Source: an uncultured Acidobacteriota bacterium (GTDB lineage: Bacteria > Acidobacteriota > Blastocatellia > Pyrinomonadales > Pyrinomonadaceae). From it: a stretch of 64,000 bases of DNA. The position numbers and the translations under genes were made by a program. The notes under the pieces are model-generated. The model had not been told where the DNA came from, did not search any database, and was given only the letters and a program-made list of their open reading frames with translations. This document shows, piece after piece, positions 6,685-15,700 of this stretch. Positions within the stretch are counted from its first letter, which is position 1, and each line of letters begins with the position of its first letter. The stretch covers positions 105,550 through 169,549 of the forward strand of contig CADEGD010000002.1 in NCBI GenBank assembly GCA_902826795.1. The letters run 5' to 3'.

Positions 6685-7968
6685 CTAAGAGATCTTTTCG
6701 AGCCCGCCCATATATTGCTGTAAAATCTCCGGGATCGTGATCGAACCGTCTTCGTTCTGATAGTTCTCTATCACAGCTATCCACGTTCGGCCGACGGCGA
6801 GGCCGCTGCCGTTGAGTGTATGTGCGAACTCGGGCTTGCTGCCGCCTGCACGGCGGAAGCGAAGGCTCATTCGCCGTGCCTGAAAATCGCCGCAGTTCGA
6901 ACAGCTTGATATCTCGCGATACGTCTGCTGGCTCGGCAGCCAGACCTCAATGTCGTACGTTTTCTTTGCTCCGAAACCCATATCGCCCGTCGAGAGCACA
7001 ACGGTTCGGTATGGCAGCCCAAGAAGCTGCAAGATTCGTTCTGCATCAGTCGTCAACTTCTCGTGTTCGGCCTCCGACTCTTCCGGAAGCGTGACCTTCA
7101 CAAGTTCGACCTTTTCAAACTGATGCTGACGAATCAGCCCACGCGTGTCGCGGCCGTAGCTTCCGGCCTCGCTTCGAAAACAGGGCGTATAGGCTGTGTA
7201 TTTTATCGGCAGATCTTTCGCGTCGAGTATCTCGCCGGCGTGATAGTTCGTCACCGGGACCTCGGCAGTAGGAATAAGTGCAAATCCGCGCTCGTCTTTG
7301 ATATGAAAAAGATCTTCCTCGAATTTCGGAAGCTGATTCGTGCCGAAGAGTGCAGTGCGGTTCACGAGAAACGGCGGCAGGGTTTCGGTATACCCGTGCT
7401 CGCGCGTCTGAACGTCGAGCATAAAGTTGACGAGAGCACGCTCGAGCCTTGCTCCGGCTCCGTTCAGAATTGCGAACCTCGACCCAGCGATCTTCGTCGC
7501 CCGTTCCTGATCGAGAATTCCCAACGCTTCGCCGAGGTCGACGTGATCCTTGGGCTCGAAATCGAACTCACGCGGCTCGCCCCATTTACGCACCTCGACG
7601 TTGGCTGATTCGTCACGTCCGACGGGGACATCGGCAGCGGGAATATTCGGCAAGCCCGCCAGCAGATCGTTCATCGCGTCCTCGGCTTCATCACGCTGTG
7701 AATCGAGTTCAGTTTGGCGAGTCTTTAGGTCGGCAACCTCAGCCTTTCGAGCCTCAGCCTGATCTTTCTGTCCGGCCTTCATTAGGTCGCCGATCTCTTT
7801 CGACGCCGAATTCCGCTTTTGATTGATCGCGTCCGATTCGGCGATTATCTGACGACGTCGAGCATCGAGTTCGACAAACTGGTCAAGCGAATCGGCCGGA
7901 AAGTTGCGGTTCGCAAAAGCCTCGCGAACAGCATCAAGATTCTCTCTAACGAAATGAAGATCGAGCAT
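6685..7968 (-). CDS. serS: Seryl-tRNA synthetase
   Basis: A 427-residue class II synthetase that charges tRNA(Ser) with serine. Residues 1-110 form the N-terminal antiparallel coiled coil. The catalytic core contains motif 2 ([28 protein letters not shown], residues about 265-292) and motif 3 ([12 protein letters not shown]). The TAEVPVTN serine-binding segment is present. I chose the ATG at 7968 ([10 protein letters not shown]), the standard SerRS N-terminus, rather than an upstream start at 7992. It is divergent from galU across a 94-bp gap with two palindromes. Confidence 0.97.
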   Translation of the reverse strand: MLDLHFVRENLDAVREAFANRNFPADSLDQFVELDARRRQIIAESDAINQKRNSASKEIGDLMKAGQKDQAEARKAEVADLKTRQTELDSQRDEAEDAMNDLLAGLPNIPAADVPVGRDESANVEVRKWGEPREFDFEPKDHVDLGEALGILDQERATKIAGSRFAILNGAGARLERALVNFMLDVQTREHGYTETLPPFLVNRTALFGTNQLPKFEEDLFHIKDERGFALIPTAEVPVTNYHAGEILDAKDLPIKYTAYTPCFRSEAGSYGRDTRGLIRQHQFEKVELVKVTLPEESEAEHEKLTTDAERILQLLGLPYRTVVLSTGDMGFGAKKTYDIEVWLPSQQTYREISSCSNCGDFQARRMSLRFRRAGGSKPEFAHTLNGSGLAVGRTWIAVIENYQNEDGSITIPEILQQYMGGLEKIS

Positions 7969-7980
7969 AACCAAAAAGTG

Positions 7981-8023
7981 ACAGGCGGCCATTCGGGACC
8001 GCCTGTGGCAATATTATGCCACA
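7981..8023. promoter_or_regulatory. Two palindromes between serS and galU
   Basis: ACAGGCGG (7981-7988) pairs with CCGCCTGT (7999-8006), and TGTGGCA (8004-8010) pairs with TGCCACA (8017-8023) around an AT-only spacer. They overlap by three bases and sit in a divergent promoter region. The second has the shape of a dimeric repressor operator; the first could be an mRNA hairpin. The regulator is unknown. Confidence 0.5.
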
Positions 8024-8062
8024 CATACTAGAATCTGGCGTTTACAGACCGGCTCTAAATCT

Positions 8063-8932
8063 ATGCAGTACAAAGTTCGAAAGGCAGTTTTCCCGGCGGC
8101 AGGCTTAGGTACGAGATTTCTTCCCGCGACCAAGGCATCGCCGAAAGAAATGCTCCCGCTGGTGGATAAACCGCTTATTCAATACTCGGTCGAAGAAGCC
8201 GTGGCGTCGGGTGTCGAGTCGGTCTTGATCATCACGGGCCGCGATAAGAATGCGATCGAAGACCATTTCGACATCTCGCCGGAGCTCGAACGAAACCTGA
8301 AAGATAAAGGCAAGGACGAGCTGCACGACCTTGTTCGAAAGATCTCGGATATTGCCCGGATCAGCTATACGCGGCAGAAGCAGGCTTTGGGATTGGGCCA
8401 CGCGATCTATCAAGCAAAGGACTTTGCCGAGGGCGAGGCATTTGCCGCCTTGCTGCCGGACGACGTTGTCGATGCGGAAAAACCCGCACTTCGGCAGATG
8501 ATGGATGTGTTCGAGAAGTATCAAGCGCCGGTGATCGCGACCATGCAGGTTTCCGGGGAGGCCATTTCACGCTTCGGCGTGATCGATGCGGACGAGGTCG
8601 AGCCGGGCGTGTTCAAGGTTCAGGACATGGTGGAGAAACCGCCGTTTGCCGAAGCTCCGTCAGACCTTGCGATCATCGGGCGGTACATTTTTACGCCAGA
8701 TATTTTCGAAGCCATTGAGAATACCAAGCCCGGAGCGGGTGGCGAGATCCAGATAACGGACGCGATGCGACTTTTGCTGAAAGACCGTCCGCTATACGCC
8801 GTCAAGCTCGAAGGAACTCGCCACGATGCAGGCGATAAGCTCGGATTTCTGATCGCGACGGTCGAGTTTGCACTCAAGCGTCCTGACCTTGCCGACGACT
8901 TCCGCGAGTACCTTCGGGGACTCAAGCTCTAG
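8063..8932 (+). CDS. galU: UTP-glucose-1-phosphate uridylyltransferase
   Basis: A 289-residue GalU that makes UDP-glucose from UTP and glucose-1-phosphate, for polysaccharide and cell-envelope precursors. The nucleotide-binding signature KAVFPAAGLGTRFLPATK and KEMLPLVDKPLIQY are at the N-terminus. LLPDDVV provides the metal/UTP aspartates, and VEKP and the GGEIQITDA motif contact the sugar. Length and ends match the family. It is monocistronic as far as can be seen, with the convergent MFS gene ending 60 bp beyond. Confidence 0.96.
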   Translation: MQYKVRKAVFPAAGLGTRFLPATKASPKEMLPLVDKPLIQYSVEEAVASGVESVLIITGRDKNAIEDHFDISPELERNLKDKGKDELHDLVRKISDIARISYTRQKQALGLGHAIYQAKDFAEGEAFAALLPDDVVDAEKPALRQMMDVFEKYQAPVIATMQVSGEAISRFGVIDADEVEPGVFKVQDMVEKPPFAEAPSDLAIIGRYIFTPDIFEAIENTKPGAGGEIQITDAMRLLLKDRPLYAVKLEGTRHDAGDKLGFLIATVEFALKRPDLADDFREYLRGLKL

Positions 8933-8992
8933 CCCTATCGCGCGGTTTCTGCGGTTTCTGTGTTGTTTGTGGTTGCTTCGATTTCGGTGCTA

Positions 8993-10168
8993 TCACCGTC
9001 TCTGACGCTGACGGAAACCAAGCGCTGTTTGGATCAAGATCAGTAGGATGATGCTCACGACAAGAACATACATTCCCGATCGAAGGTCGCCGAAGCGCTG
9101 CGATAGAAATCCGATCAGCCATGTAACGGCGGTCGCGCCGAGGGTGCCGCTCAAGAAGAGCGGAGTCGCGCGTCGCATTGCTTCGTAACCGAACGCTTTT
9201 GAAAATCTAGAGACGTTCGTCGGGAAGACCGACGACGTGCCGAGGCCGCAAAGCGCTCCGCCGAGGCCGAGTTGGACCGACTCGGAAGCGGTCAGCACGA
9301 GTGCAAGCCCGGCAAGAATGATCAACAGATTTAGGAAAATGACCTTGTTCTCGTCCAAATAGCGAAAGAACGCGGGAGCGATACCGCGGCCGATGACGAA
9401 GAATAAAAAAAAGAGAAACGTCGGCGTGACGAGGCGAGCGGTCGTTGAGCCTTCCACGCGATCGGCGTAGGTTGTGAGCCATCCGCCCATGCCGGTTTCG
9501 AACCCTACGTGGATGAAGGCGAATAGTGCGATCGCCCACGCGAGCGGCGTCGACCAGATCGGCGTGTGGGCTTCGTCGTTTTCGCTCTTTGGTTTCAAGC
9601 TTGCCTCTGTCGGTTTCGGCGTTACTAAGATCGCGATCGAAAGTACGATCAGCGGAGCCGAAAGAAGAAGCGTCGTCGTGAAGAGGCTCGTTCCCTGCAC
9701 CGTAAAATCGACGAGCGGTTTTGAGGCGATCGCTCCGAGTCCCCAGAAAAAATTTAGAAAGTTGAGCGCCGAAGCCGAGTTTTCGGGATTGCGTTCGAGC
9801 GTTAGCACGTTGATCGCCGGAAGCGTCAGGCCGATACCGAGCCCGTTGACGACGAAGGCCGCGAGCACGAGTTCGTAAGAACCGAGATTGAGCATCGCGA
9901 GTCCAATGGCCATCAGAAATCCGCCAACCGCTGACGCCGGGATCAACCTTCCCTGTCGTCCGAGCCAGTTCGTCACCACCGTCCCGGTGATCGAACCTAG
10001 AAACTGCGCCGGGAAAAGATAGCCGAGTTGCAGGTCGTCTAGCTGAAACCTCAACCCGATGAATGGCAGCACCTGACCAATGATCACCGTCGCAACGCCG
10101 GAGAAAAAGAAAACGGCGTGGAGCAAGATCGTCAAAGCCCGGTCTGTACCGGAATTAGCCTGGATCAT
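8993..10168 (-). CDS. MFS transporter
   Basis: A 391-residue polytopic protein with about twelve hydrophobic segments, the central loop near residues 195-215 (KPTEASLKPKSENDEAHTP) separating the two six-helix halves. NWLGRQGRLIP after helix 2 is a variant of the MFS A-motif, and the first half resembles FucP-like sugar permeases. Substrate unknown. The ATG at 10168 overlaps the stop of the upstream DUF4143 gene as ATGA, so translational coupling is likely and this start is preferred to one 45 bp upstream. The pairing of a transporter with a DUF4143 ATPase is unusual. Confidence 0.85.
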   Translation of the reverse strand: MIQANSGTDRALTILLHAVFFFSGVATVIIGQVLPFIGLRFQLDDLQLGYLFPAQFLGSITGTVVTNWLGRQGRLIPASAVGGFLMAIGLAMLNLGSYELVLAAFVVNGLGIGLTLPAINVLTLERNPENSASALNFLNFFWGLGAIASKPLVDFTVQGTSLFTTTLLLSAPLIVLSIAILVTPKPTEASLKPKSENDEAHTPIWSTPLAWAIALFAFIHVGFETGMGGWLTTYADRVEGSTTARLVTPTFLFFLFFVIGRGIAPAFFRYLDENKVIFLNLLIILAGLALVLTASESVQLGLGGALCGLGTSSVFPTNVSRFSKAFGYEAMRRATPLFLSGTLGATAVTWLIGFLSQRFGDLRSGMYVLVVSIILLILIQTALGFRQRQRR

Positions 10169-11385
10169 ATGACCTTCCACCAAGGCGCCGAGAGCACGTC
10201 TGGTGTCAACCATTCGACTTGATCGCCCGAATGCAGAAGCAGACCCTTTTCCGCCTTTTGATATTGCGAAAGAAAAGTTCTCAAATGTCTCGCGTCGTCA
10301 ATGCGAGGACGGGTCGTGGATTTAATCTCGATCGGCAGGAGTCTGCCGGACGTTTCCACAACAAAATCGACCTCTTCTCCGGCGTGAGTTCGCCAGTAGA
10401 ATATTTCAGCCCTATCCAGACGCGAATCTCGCCACGCAAGCAGGTCGCAAAGTACGATGTTTTCGAGATGTTCACCGCCCGGTTCGATCGTTTCCGCAAG
10501 ATGAAGAGCTACGCCTGTATCCCCCCAAAACAGGCGCGGCGATTTAATGAGCCGCTTGGTCCGGTTTACGGAATAGGCCGGGACGCGCACGAGAAGATAT
10601 GAAGCCTCAAGCAAATTGAGATAACGGTGGACGGTGGGCTGAGGTATGGCCACATCGCGTCCGAGACTGGCTTGATTCAAGATCCCCCCAAGACGATGAC
10701 ATGCTACTCGCATAAGCCTTCGAAAATCAGGCAGTGCTTCTATAGCTGAGAGATCTTGAAGATCGCGTTCGAGGTAGGTGCGAATGTAACCGTCAAACCA
10801 GATGGCGCGCTCGTCTGCCGTTTGCAGTTCGACCGCGGGAGTCGGGAAACCACCTCGTCGAGACAGCGCACGCCAGTCTTCGGATTCCACATTCTGAGCA
10901 TCAATAATATCGGGCCATGATCTCTCATCCTCGGCGACGAGCTGCTCCCAAATGCCGCAAGTTCCCATGCCGAGCTGCTCACGGCGGGTCATGGGCCAAA
11001 GGGTCAGATAACTCGCTCGCCCAGCAAGCGACTCGGATACCTTCCCCATGAGCAAAAGATTGGCCGAGCCGGTCAATAAAAACTGTCCCCGGCGACGCAG
11101 CTTATCGATCTCTCGTTTTACGGCAAGCAGGATCGAGGGTTCCCGCTGAACTTCGTCTAGCGTCACTGGTTGTTCGCCACCGACTATTAGTTCTGGTTCA
11201 CGACGCGCCGATTCGAGTACGTCTAGGTCATCAAGGGAAAAAAATCTCCTCGGTCCTGGTGCCAATGACTGTGCGAGCGTGCTCTTGCCGGTTTGTCGTG
11301 CTCCGGTCACCACGACAGCCGGCATTACGGAAAGCCTCTTTGCGAGTGATTCAGTAACCAATCTTGGCAATGTAAATCTATTCAC
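10165..11385 (-). CDS. DUF4143-type AAA ATPase
   Basis: A 406-residue protein of the AAA_14 plus DUF4143 architecture. The Walker A motif is GARQTGKST (28-36), with FFSLDDLD and the Walker B-like [10 protein letters not shown] following. [10 protein letters not shown] is the sensor segment. The C-terminal part carries a PD-(D/E)xK-like motif: EEVDFVVE then LPIEIKS. The family is widespread and often horizontally mobile; its function is not established. The start is a GTG at 11385 lying inside one arm of a perfect palindrome. The 3' end overlaps the MFS start by 4 bp. Confidence 0.88.
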   Translation of the reverse strand: MNRFTLPRLVTESLAKRLSVMPAVVVTGARQTGKSTLAQSLAPGPRRFFSLDDLDVLESARREPELIVGGEQPVTLDEVQREPSILLAVKREIDKLRRRGQFLLTGSANLLLMGKVSESLAGRASYLTLWPMTRREQLGMGTCGIWEQLVAEDERSWPDIIDAQNVESEDWRALSRRGGFPTPAVELQTADERAIWFDGYIRTYLERDLQDLSAIEALPDFRRLMRVACHRLGGILNQASLGRDVAIPQPTVHRYLNLLEASYLLVRVPAYSVNRTKRLIKSPRLFWGDTGVALHLAETIEPGGEHLENIVLCDLLAWRDSRLDRAEIFYWRTHAGEEVDFVVETSGRLLPIEIKSTTRPRIDDARHLRTFLSQYQKAEKGLLLHSGDQVEWLTPDVLSAPWWKVI

Positions 11386-11416
11386 ACCGTGAATGATATG
11401 TATTCACGGTGTGAAT
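11380..11416. promoter_or_regulatory. Perfect double palindrome over the DUF4143 start codon
   Basis: ATTCACACCGTGAAT at 11380-11394 is exactly mirrored by ATTCACGGTGTGAAT at 11402-11416 with a 7-bp spacer. Each arm is itself a dyad (TTCAC, 3 bp, GTGAA), with centres 22 bp apart, two helical turns. The left arm contains the GTG start of the DUF4143 gene. It could be a tandem operator, or an mRNA hairpin hiding the start codon. Confidence 0.7.
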
Positions 11417-11535
11417 TACAAGAAAATTCTGTAATTTTGCTCTTCACACGCGAAAGACGCGAGATTATCTGGTAATGGAGCCCGAAGTTGGCTAGAATTA
11501 TTGAAATGAAAGCAGTTGCGGCGGGATGGACGCGT

Positions 11536-12660
11536 ATGTCTTTGGCCACGATAGAGGAAGCGATAGAGGACATTCGTGCGGGTCGGATGGTCATCATTGT
11601 CGACGACGAAGATCGCGAGAACGAGGGCGATCTCGTGTGTGCGGCGGAGAAGGTGACGCCGGAGATCATCAGTTTTATGGCGGTTCACGGCCGCGGACTC
11701 ATCTGCATGCCGATCACGGAAGACCGCGCGGACGAGCTCAATCTGCATCCGCAGACGGCCGACAACACGTCGAGCATGGGCACCGCGTTCACCATCTCGA
11801 TCGAGGCGAAAGAAGGTGTAACGACGGGAATCTCGGCGGCCGACCGGGCTCATACGATATTGACCGCCGTGAATCCGACGACGAAACCTTCGGACCTTGC
11901 GCGGCCGGGACACGTGTTTCCGCTAAGAGCGAAACGCGGCGGAGTGTTGGTAAGAGTCGGGCAAACCGAGGCAAGTGTCGATATCGCGAGGATCGCTGGG
12001 TTGACGCCAGCAGCGGTGATCTGCGAGATCATGAACGACGACGGCACGATGTCGCGAATGCCAGAGCTTGAGGTTTTTGCGGCGAAGCACGACCTGAAGA
12101 TCATCTCCGTTGCCGATCTTGTTCGTTACCGCGTCGAGAAAGAACTGCTGGTAAAGCGTGTGGTCGAAACGACGCTGCCCACCGAATATGGTGATTTTCA
12201 GGCCGTAGTTTACGAGAACGAGATGAACGGCGAAACGCACGTCGCACTCGTAAAAGGCAATGTGGCGGGCGATGATCCGACGCTGGTTCGCGTTCAGACG
12301 GAGAACGTAACTTTCGCGATGTTCGGCTGCACGCTGGGCGAAGCGTCAGAAGCAATGAGGTCTTCGCTAAAAAAGATCGCCGAAGCCGGAAGCGGCGTCA
12401 TCTTATACCTACGTCAGCGGGAGAACAATCTCGATCTTGTAAATCAATTAAAAACTTATGCGTTGATGCAAAAGCAAAACATTGATTTTCAAGCCGCGAA
12501 ACGCGAAACTGGTTATGGAAAACAACACGACCACGGGATCGGTGCCCAAATCTTGAAAGATCTCGGCGTGCGCAAGATTCGTCTCCTCACGAATCATCCC
12601 CCGAAAGTTAATGCGATCGAAGCCTTCGGACTCGAGATTACAGAGTCTGTGGGGCTGTGA
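11536..12660 (+). CDS. ribB: RibBX-type DHBP synthase with degenerate GTP cyclohydrolase II domain
   Basis: A 374-residue fusion. Residues 1-200 are 3,4-dihydroxy-2-butanone-4-phosphate synthase, which makes the four-carbon unit of riboflavin from ribulose-5-phosphate. [10 protein letters not shown] (23-32) and [10 protein letters not shown] are intact, but the usual GHTEA reads GQTEA (Gln143). Residues 205-374 align with GTP cyclohydrolase II, yet all three zinc cysteines are gone: the expected CLTGD...RCDCG block reads [15 protein letters not shown], and QEGRGIG reads QRENNLD. That domain is therefore probably not a cyclohydrolase. This matches the RibBX variant described in Proteobacteria. 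The ATG at 11536 is preferred over TTG 11488 because it gives the standard [13 protein letters not shown] start. Confidence 0.85.
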   Translation: MSLATIEEAIEDIRAGRMVIIVDDEDRENEGDLVCAAEKVTPEIISFMAVHGRGLICMPITEDRADELNLHPQTADNTSSMGTAFTISIEAKEGVTTGISAADRAHTILTAVNPTTKPSDLARPGHVFPLRAKRGGVLVRVGQTEASVDIARIAGLTPAAVICEIMNDDGTMSRMPELEVFAAKHDLKIISVADLVRYRVEKELLVKRVVETTLPTEYGDFQAVVYENEMNGETHVALVKGNVAGDDPTLVRVQTENVTFAMFGCTLGEASEAMRSSLKKIAEAGSGVILYLRQRENNLDLVNQLKTYALMQKQNIDFQAAKRETGYGKQHDHGIGAQILKDLGVRKIRLLTNHPPKVNAIEAFGLEITESVGL

Positions 12661-12715
12661 TCGATGCGGATCGGCGGCCTCGCCGACCATGTGTCTGCTC
12701 TCTCGATAGGCAGCA

Positions 12716-15700
12716 ATGCAGGAAGACAAGATCGAACAGCCTGAAGAAACACCGGCGGCGCGACCGAGGCGGCGATGGGTGACGCGGCGGAACGCGACGA
12801 TGGTCGCGGCGGGGTTGGGCGTACTTATCATCCTTCTCGGGCTGCTGGCCGTCGTACTTTTTCGATACGGTACAGTTGATTCGATAATCAAAGGACAGTT
12901 CGTCGAAAAGATGAACTACATGGGCATTGACTTCACCGCCGATGTTTTCAGCCTCTCGATCAGTCCGCTTGAACTCACCTTAAAGAACGCAACCTTCAAC
13001 GATCGCACGTCCGGCGAAAAACTCGGATTCATTCGCGAAGGCCGCATCGGGCTATCGATCGACAACTTATTCGCGTGGCAGACGACGCGTGACATCAAGG
13101 TCGACTCAACCGAGATCTGGGGCGCCGAGGTTTGGGTAAAGTTTGACGAGAACGGACGGTCGAACTTTGCAAATCTGGTTCAGGATGAGCGAGCGTCGCG
13201 GATCAGCCTTAAATACGATTCGGTGAAATTCCAGCTTCGCGACAGCGTCGTGCATTTCGGTGACTTGCGGCGGACGATAACGGCTGACGCAAACAATATT
13301 CAGTTCTTTCTCGATCCCGAAAGCTGGGAAGACCCGTCGACGCCTCGGCGATACCGTCTCGACCTGACCTCGACGCAGTCGACATTCACCTATCAAGACA
13401 GCCGGCTCGACAACATTTCGCTTCGAGTAAAAGCGATCGCGGACGAAACTGGTGCAGACATTTCCGAGCTTCGGCTCACGACACCGATCGGTGAAACAGT
13501 TTTGAACGGACGTTTGTCCGATTGGAAGGATTTCAAATACGACCTGAACGTCGAATCTTCCGTCGATCTGACTCAGGCTTCGACGATCTTTCCGCTCGGT
13601 GCAACCCTGCGCGGCGTCGGAAATTTCAAAGGAAAAGTTTCAGGACAGGGCGAAAGTTATAACGTCGATGGCCGGGCCGAATCCGACGCTCTTGCAGCTG
13701 AAGGCGTGTATCTAAAAGGCATCAATGTCGCTGCGACGGTCGCCGGAACGAACGCAAATTACGAGGCGAACGGAACCGCCGTCGCCGAATTGCTGACCTT
13801 TGAAGATTTCCGCGTTGAGTTTCCGAAGCTTTCGGGAAACGTCCGCGGCACGGGCTCGGACTTTAGATGGGTCGGCGAACTGCAGGCGGTCGCGGCGAAA
13901 TCGAAAGACCTATCGATCGTAGGGCTTTTCGTGAGCGATGCCGTTGCCGACTACAAAGACGATCAGTTGATCGCAAGCGGCGGTTTGGGCCGTGCCCAGA
14001 AATTCTCGATCACCGACACAGTCTTTGATGGACTAAATGCCCGTGGCCTGACGTTCACGACCGGCAACGGCACGACCGAGCTGAAAGGCTCTTCGGCGAC
14101 CGCGGGCGCGATGACGACGCCGGATTACAGGCTCGAAGGAATCGCCGCACGCAACGTCCGAATCCGCGATACGAAAGATCGGACGACCGTTGAGATGGAC
14201 GGACTGGCAGCAGCCGGCGCTCGACTAAAAGACAACCGTGCACAGAACCTGCGGGCGAGTCGTTTCGAGCTTGTCGATACGCAATCGGGAACGAAGATTC
14301 GTTTAGACAATTTGACGGCCGCAAGCGTCAACGCAGCGGGCACTCGTATCACCGGAGTGACCACGCCCGGCGTAACGATCGAAGATGACGCGGTCAAGAC
14401 GCTCGTCAATGCCGACCGCCTACGGATCGCGAGCATCGACGGCGGCGGCGCCGTGCTCGGAAATTTGAATATTGCGGGCGTTCGGCTGACGATCCGTGAA
14501 GGTACAGTCTCCGGTTCGTCGAACGACATTGATGCGGGCGACGTGACGCTTCGCGGCAACGAACTTACAGAAGGCGGCGGCAAGCTTGAGAACGTTCAGA
14601 TCAAGCGGCCTGTGTTCGTTGTTGAACCTTCCGGCCGATATCGTGCAAGTGCAGACATGAGCATCGGCGGCGGTACGGTCGGGTCGATCCCGCTCGGCAA
14701 TGCGTCGGCGAAGGTGAATATTTCGAATGAACGTGCGGACCTGACCGCGTTGACCGCCGCGGTGATGAACGGAACGGTTAACGGCACCGCGAGCATCGCG
14801 TTCAGTGAACGTCAGCAATCACGGATCAACGCGGACTTTGCCGGGCTCGATCTTTCGAAGATCGTCGCGCTTCAGGGCGGCCGTGTGATCCCGTTCGAAG
14901 GAAGCACGACCGGGCGAGCCGACATCACGTTCAACGGCACGAACGTCCGCTCGACGTCTGGTGCGATCTCGGCGGACATCACGGCTAACGCCGGTGACGG
15001 TACCCGCGGCACGGTTCCGGTGAACGGACGCGTCGAAGTTACGGCGACCAACGGCCTGTTCAATATCGACGCGGCTCGTCTCAACACTCCGAACAGTCAG
15101 CTCGCGGCCGGCGGAACTTTCGATCTGCAAGGACAAAATTCGAACCTTGACCTCGCGCTGAACTCGACCGACGCCGCCGAGATCGAACGGCTTGTTCGCA
15201 TCCTCGGCGTGTCGCCAGATCTTGAAGAGCAGCTTGATTCGCTGGAAGTCGGCGTGGCGGGGAATCTTGCTTTCAATGGAAAACTGACCGGCAATTTGAC
15301 CGACCCGACGATCGACGGAAAGGCTTCGCTCGCGTCGTTGAGTTTGCGCGGACGTGAGGTCGGTTCGGTCTCGACGGATGTTTTTGTATCGCCGCTGGGC
15401 ACGGAGCTTCGCAACGGCGTACTGCAGGAATCGGGCGGCGGCGGAACGATCGCGTTTAGCGTCAACGCTCCGGCGGGCGGTGCTAATAACACGAGTGTCC
15501 AGGCGACCCTCACCAACGTTAACGCTGGAAATCTCCTGTCGACGCTTCCCGTCGATCTGCCGGCGCGGCTTCGCGATTTTACCGGAACTACGAGCGGCTC
15601 GGTCAATCTTACCGGCTTGCCGAACGCGGCTCAGGGCCAGGTCGATATCGCATCCACGGCTGGCACCGTTGCGGGGCAGGCGTTCGACAGCCTCCGTGCA

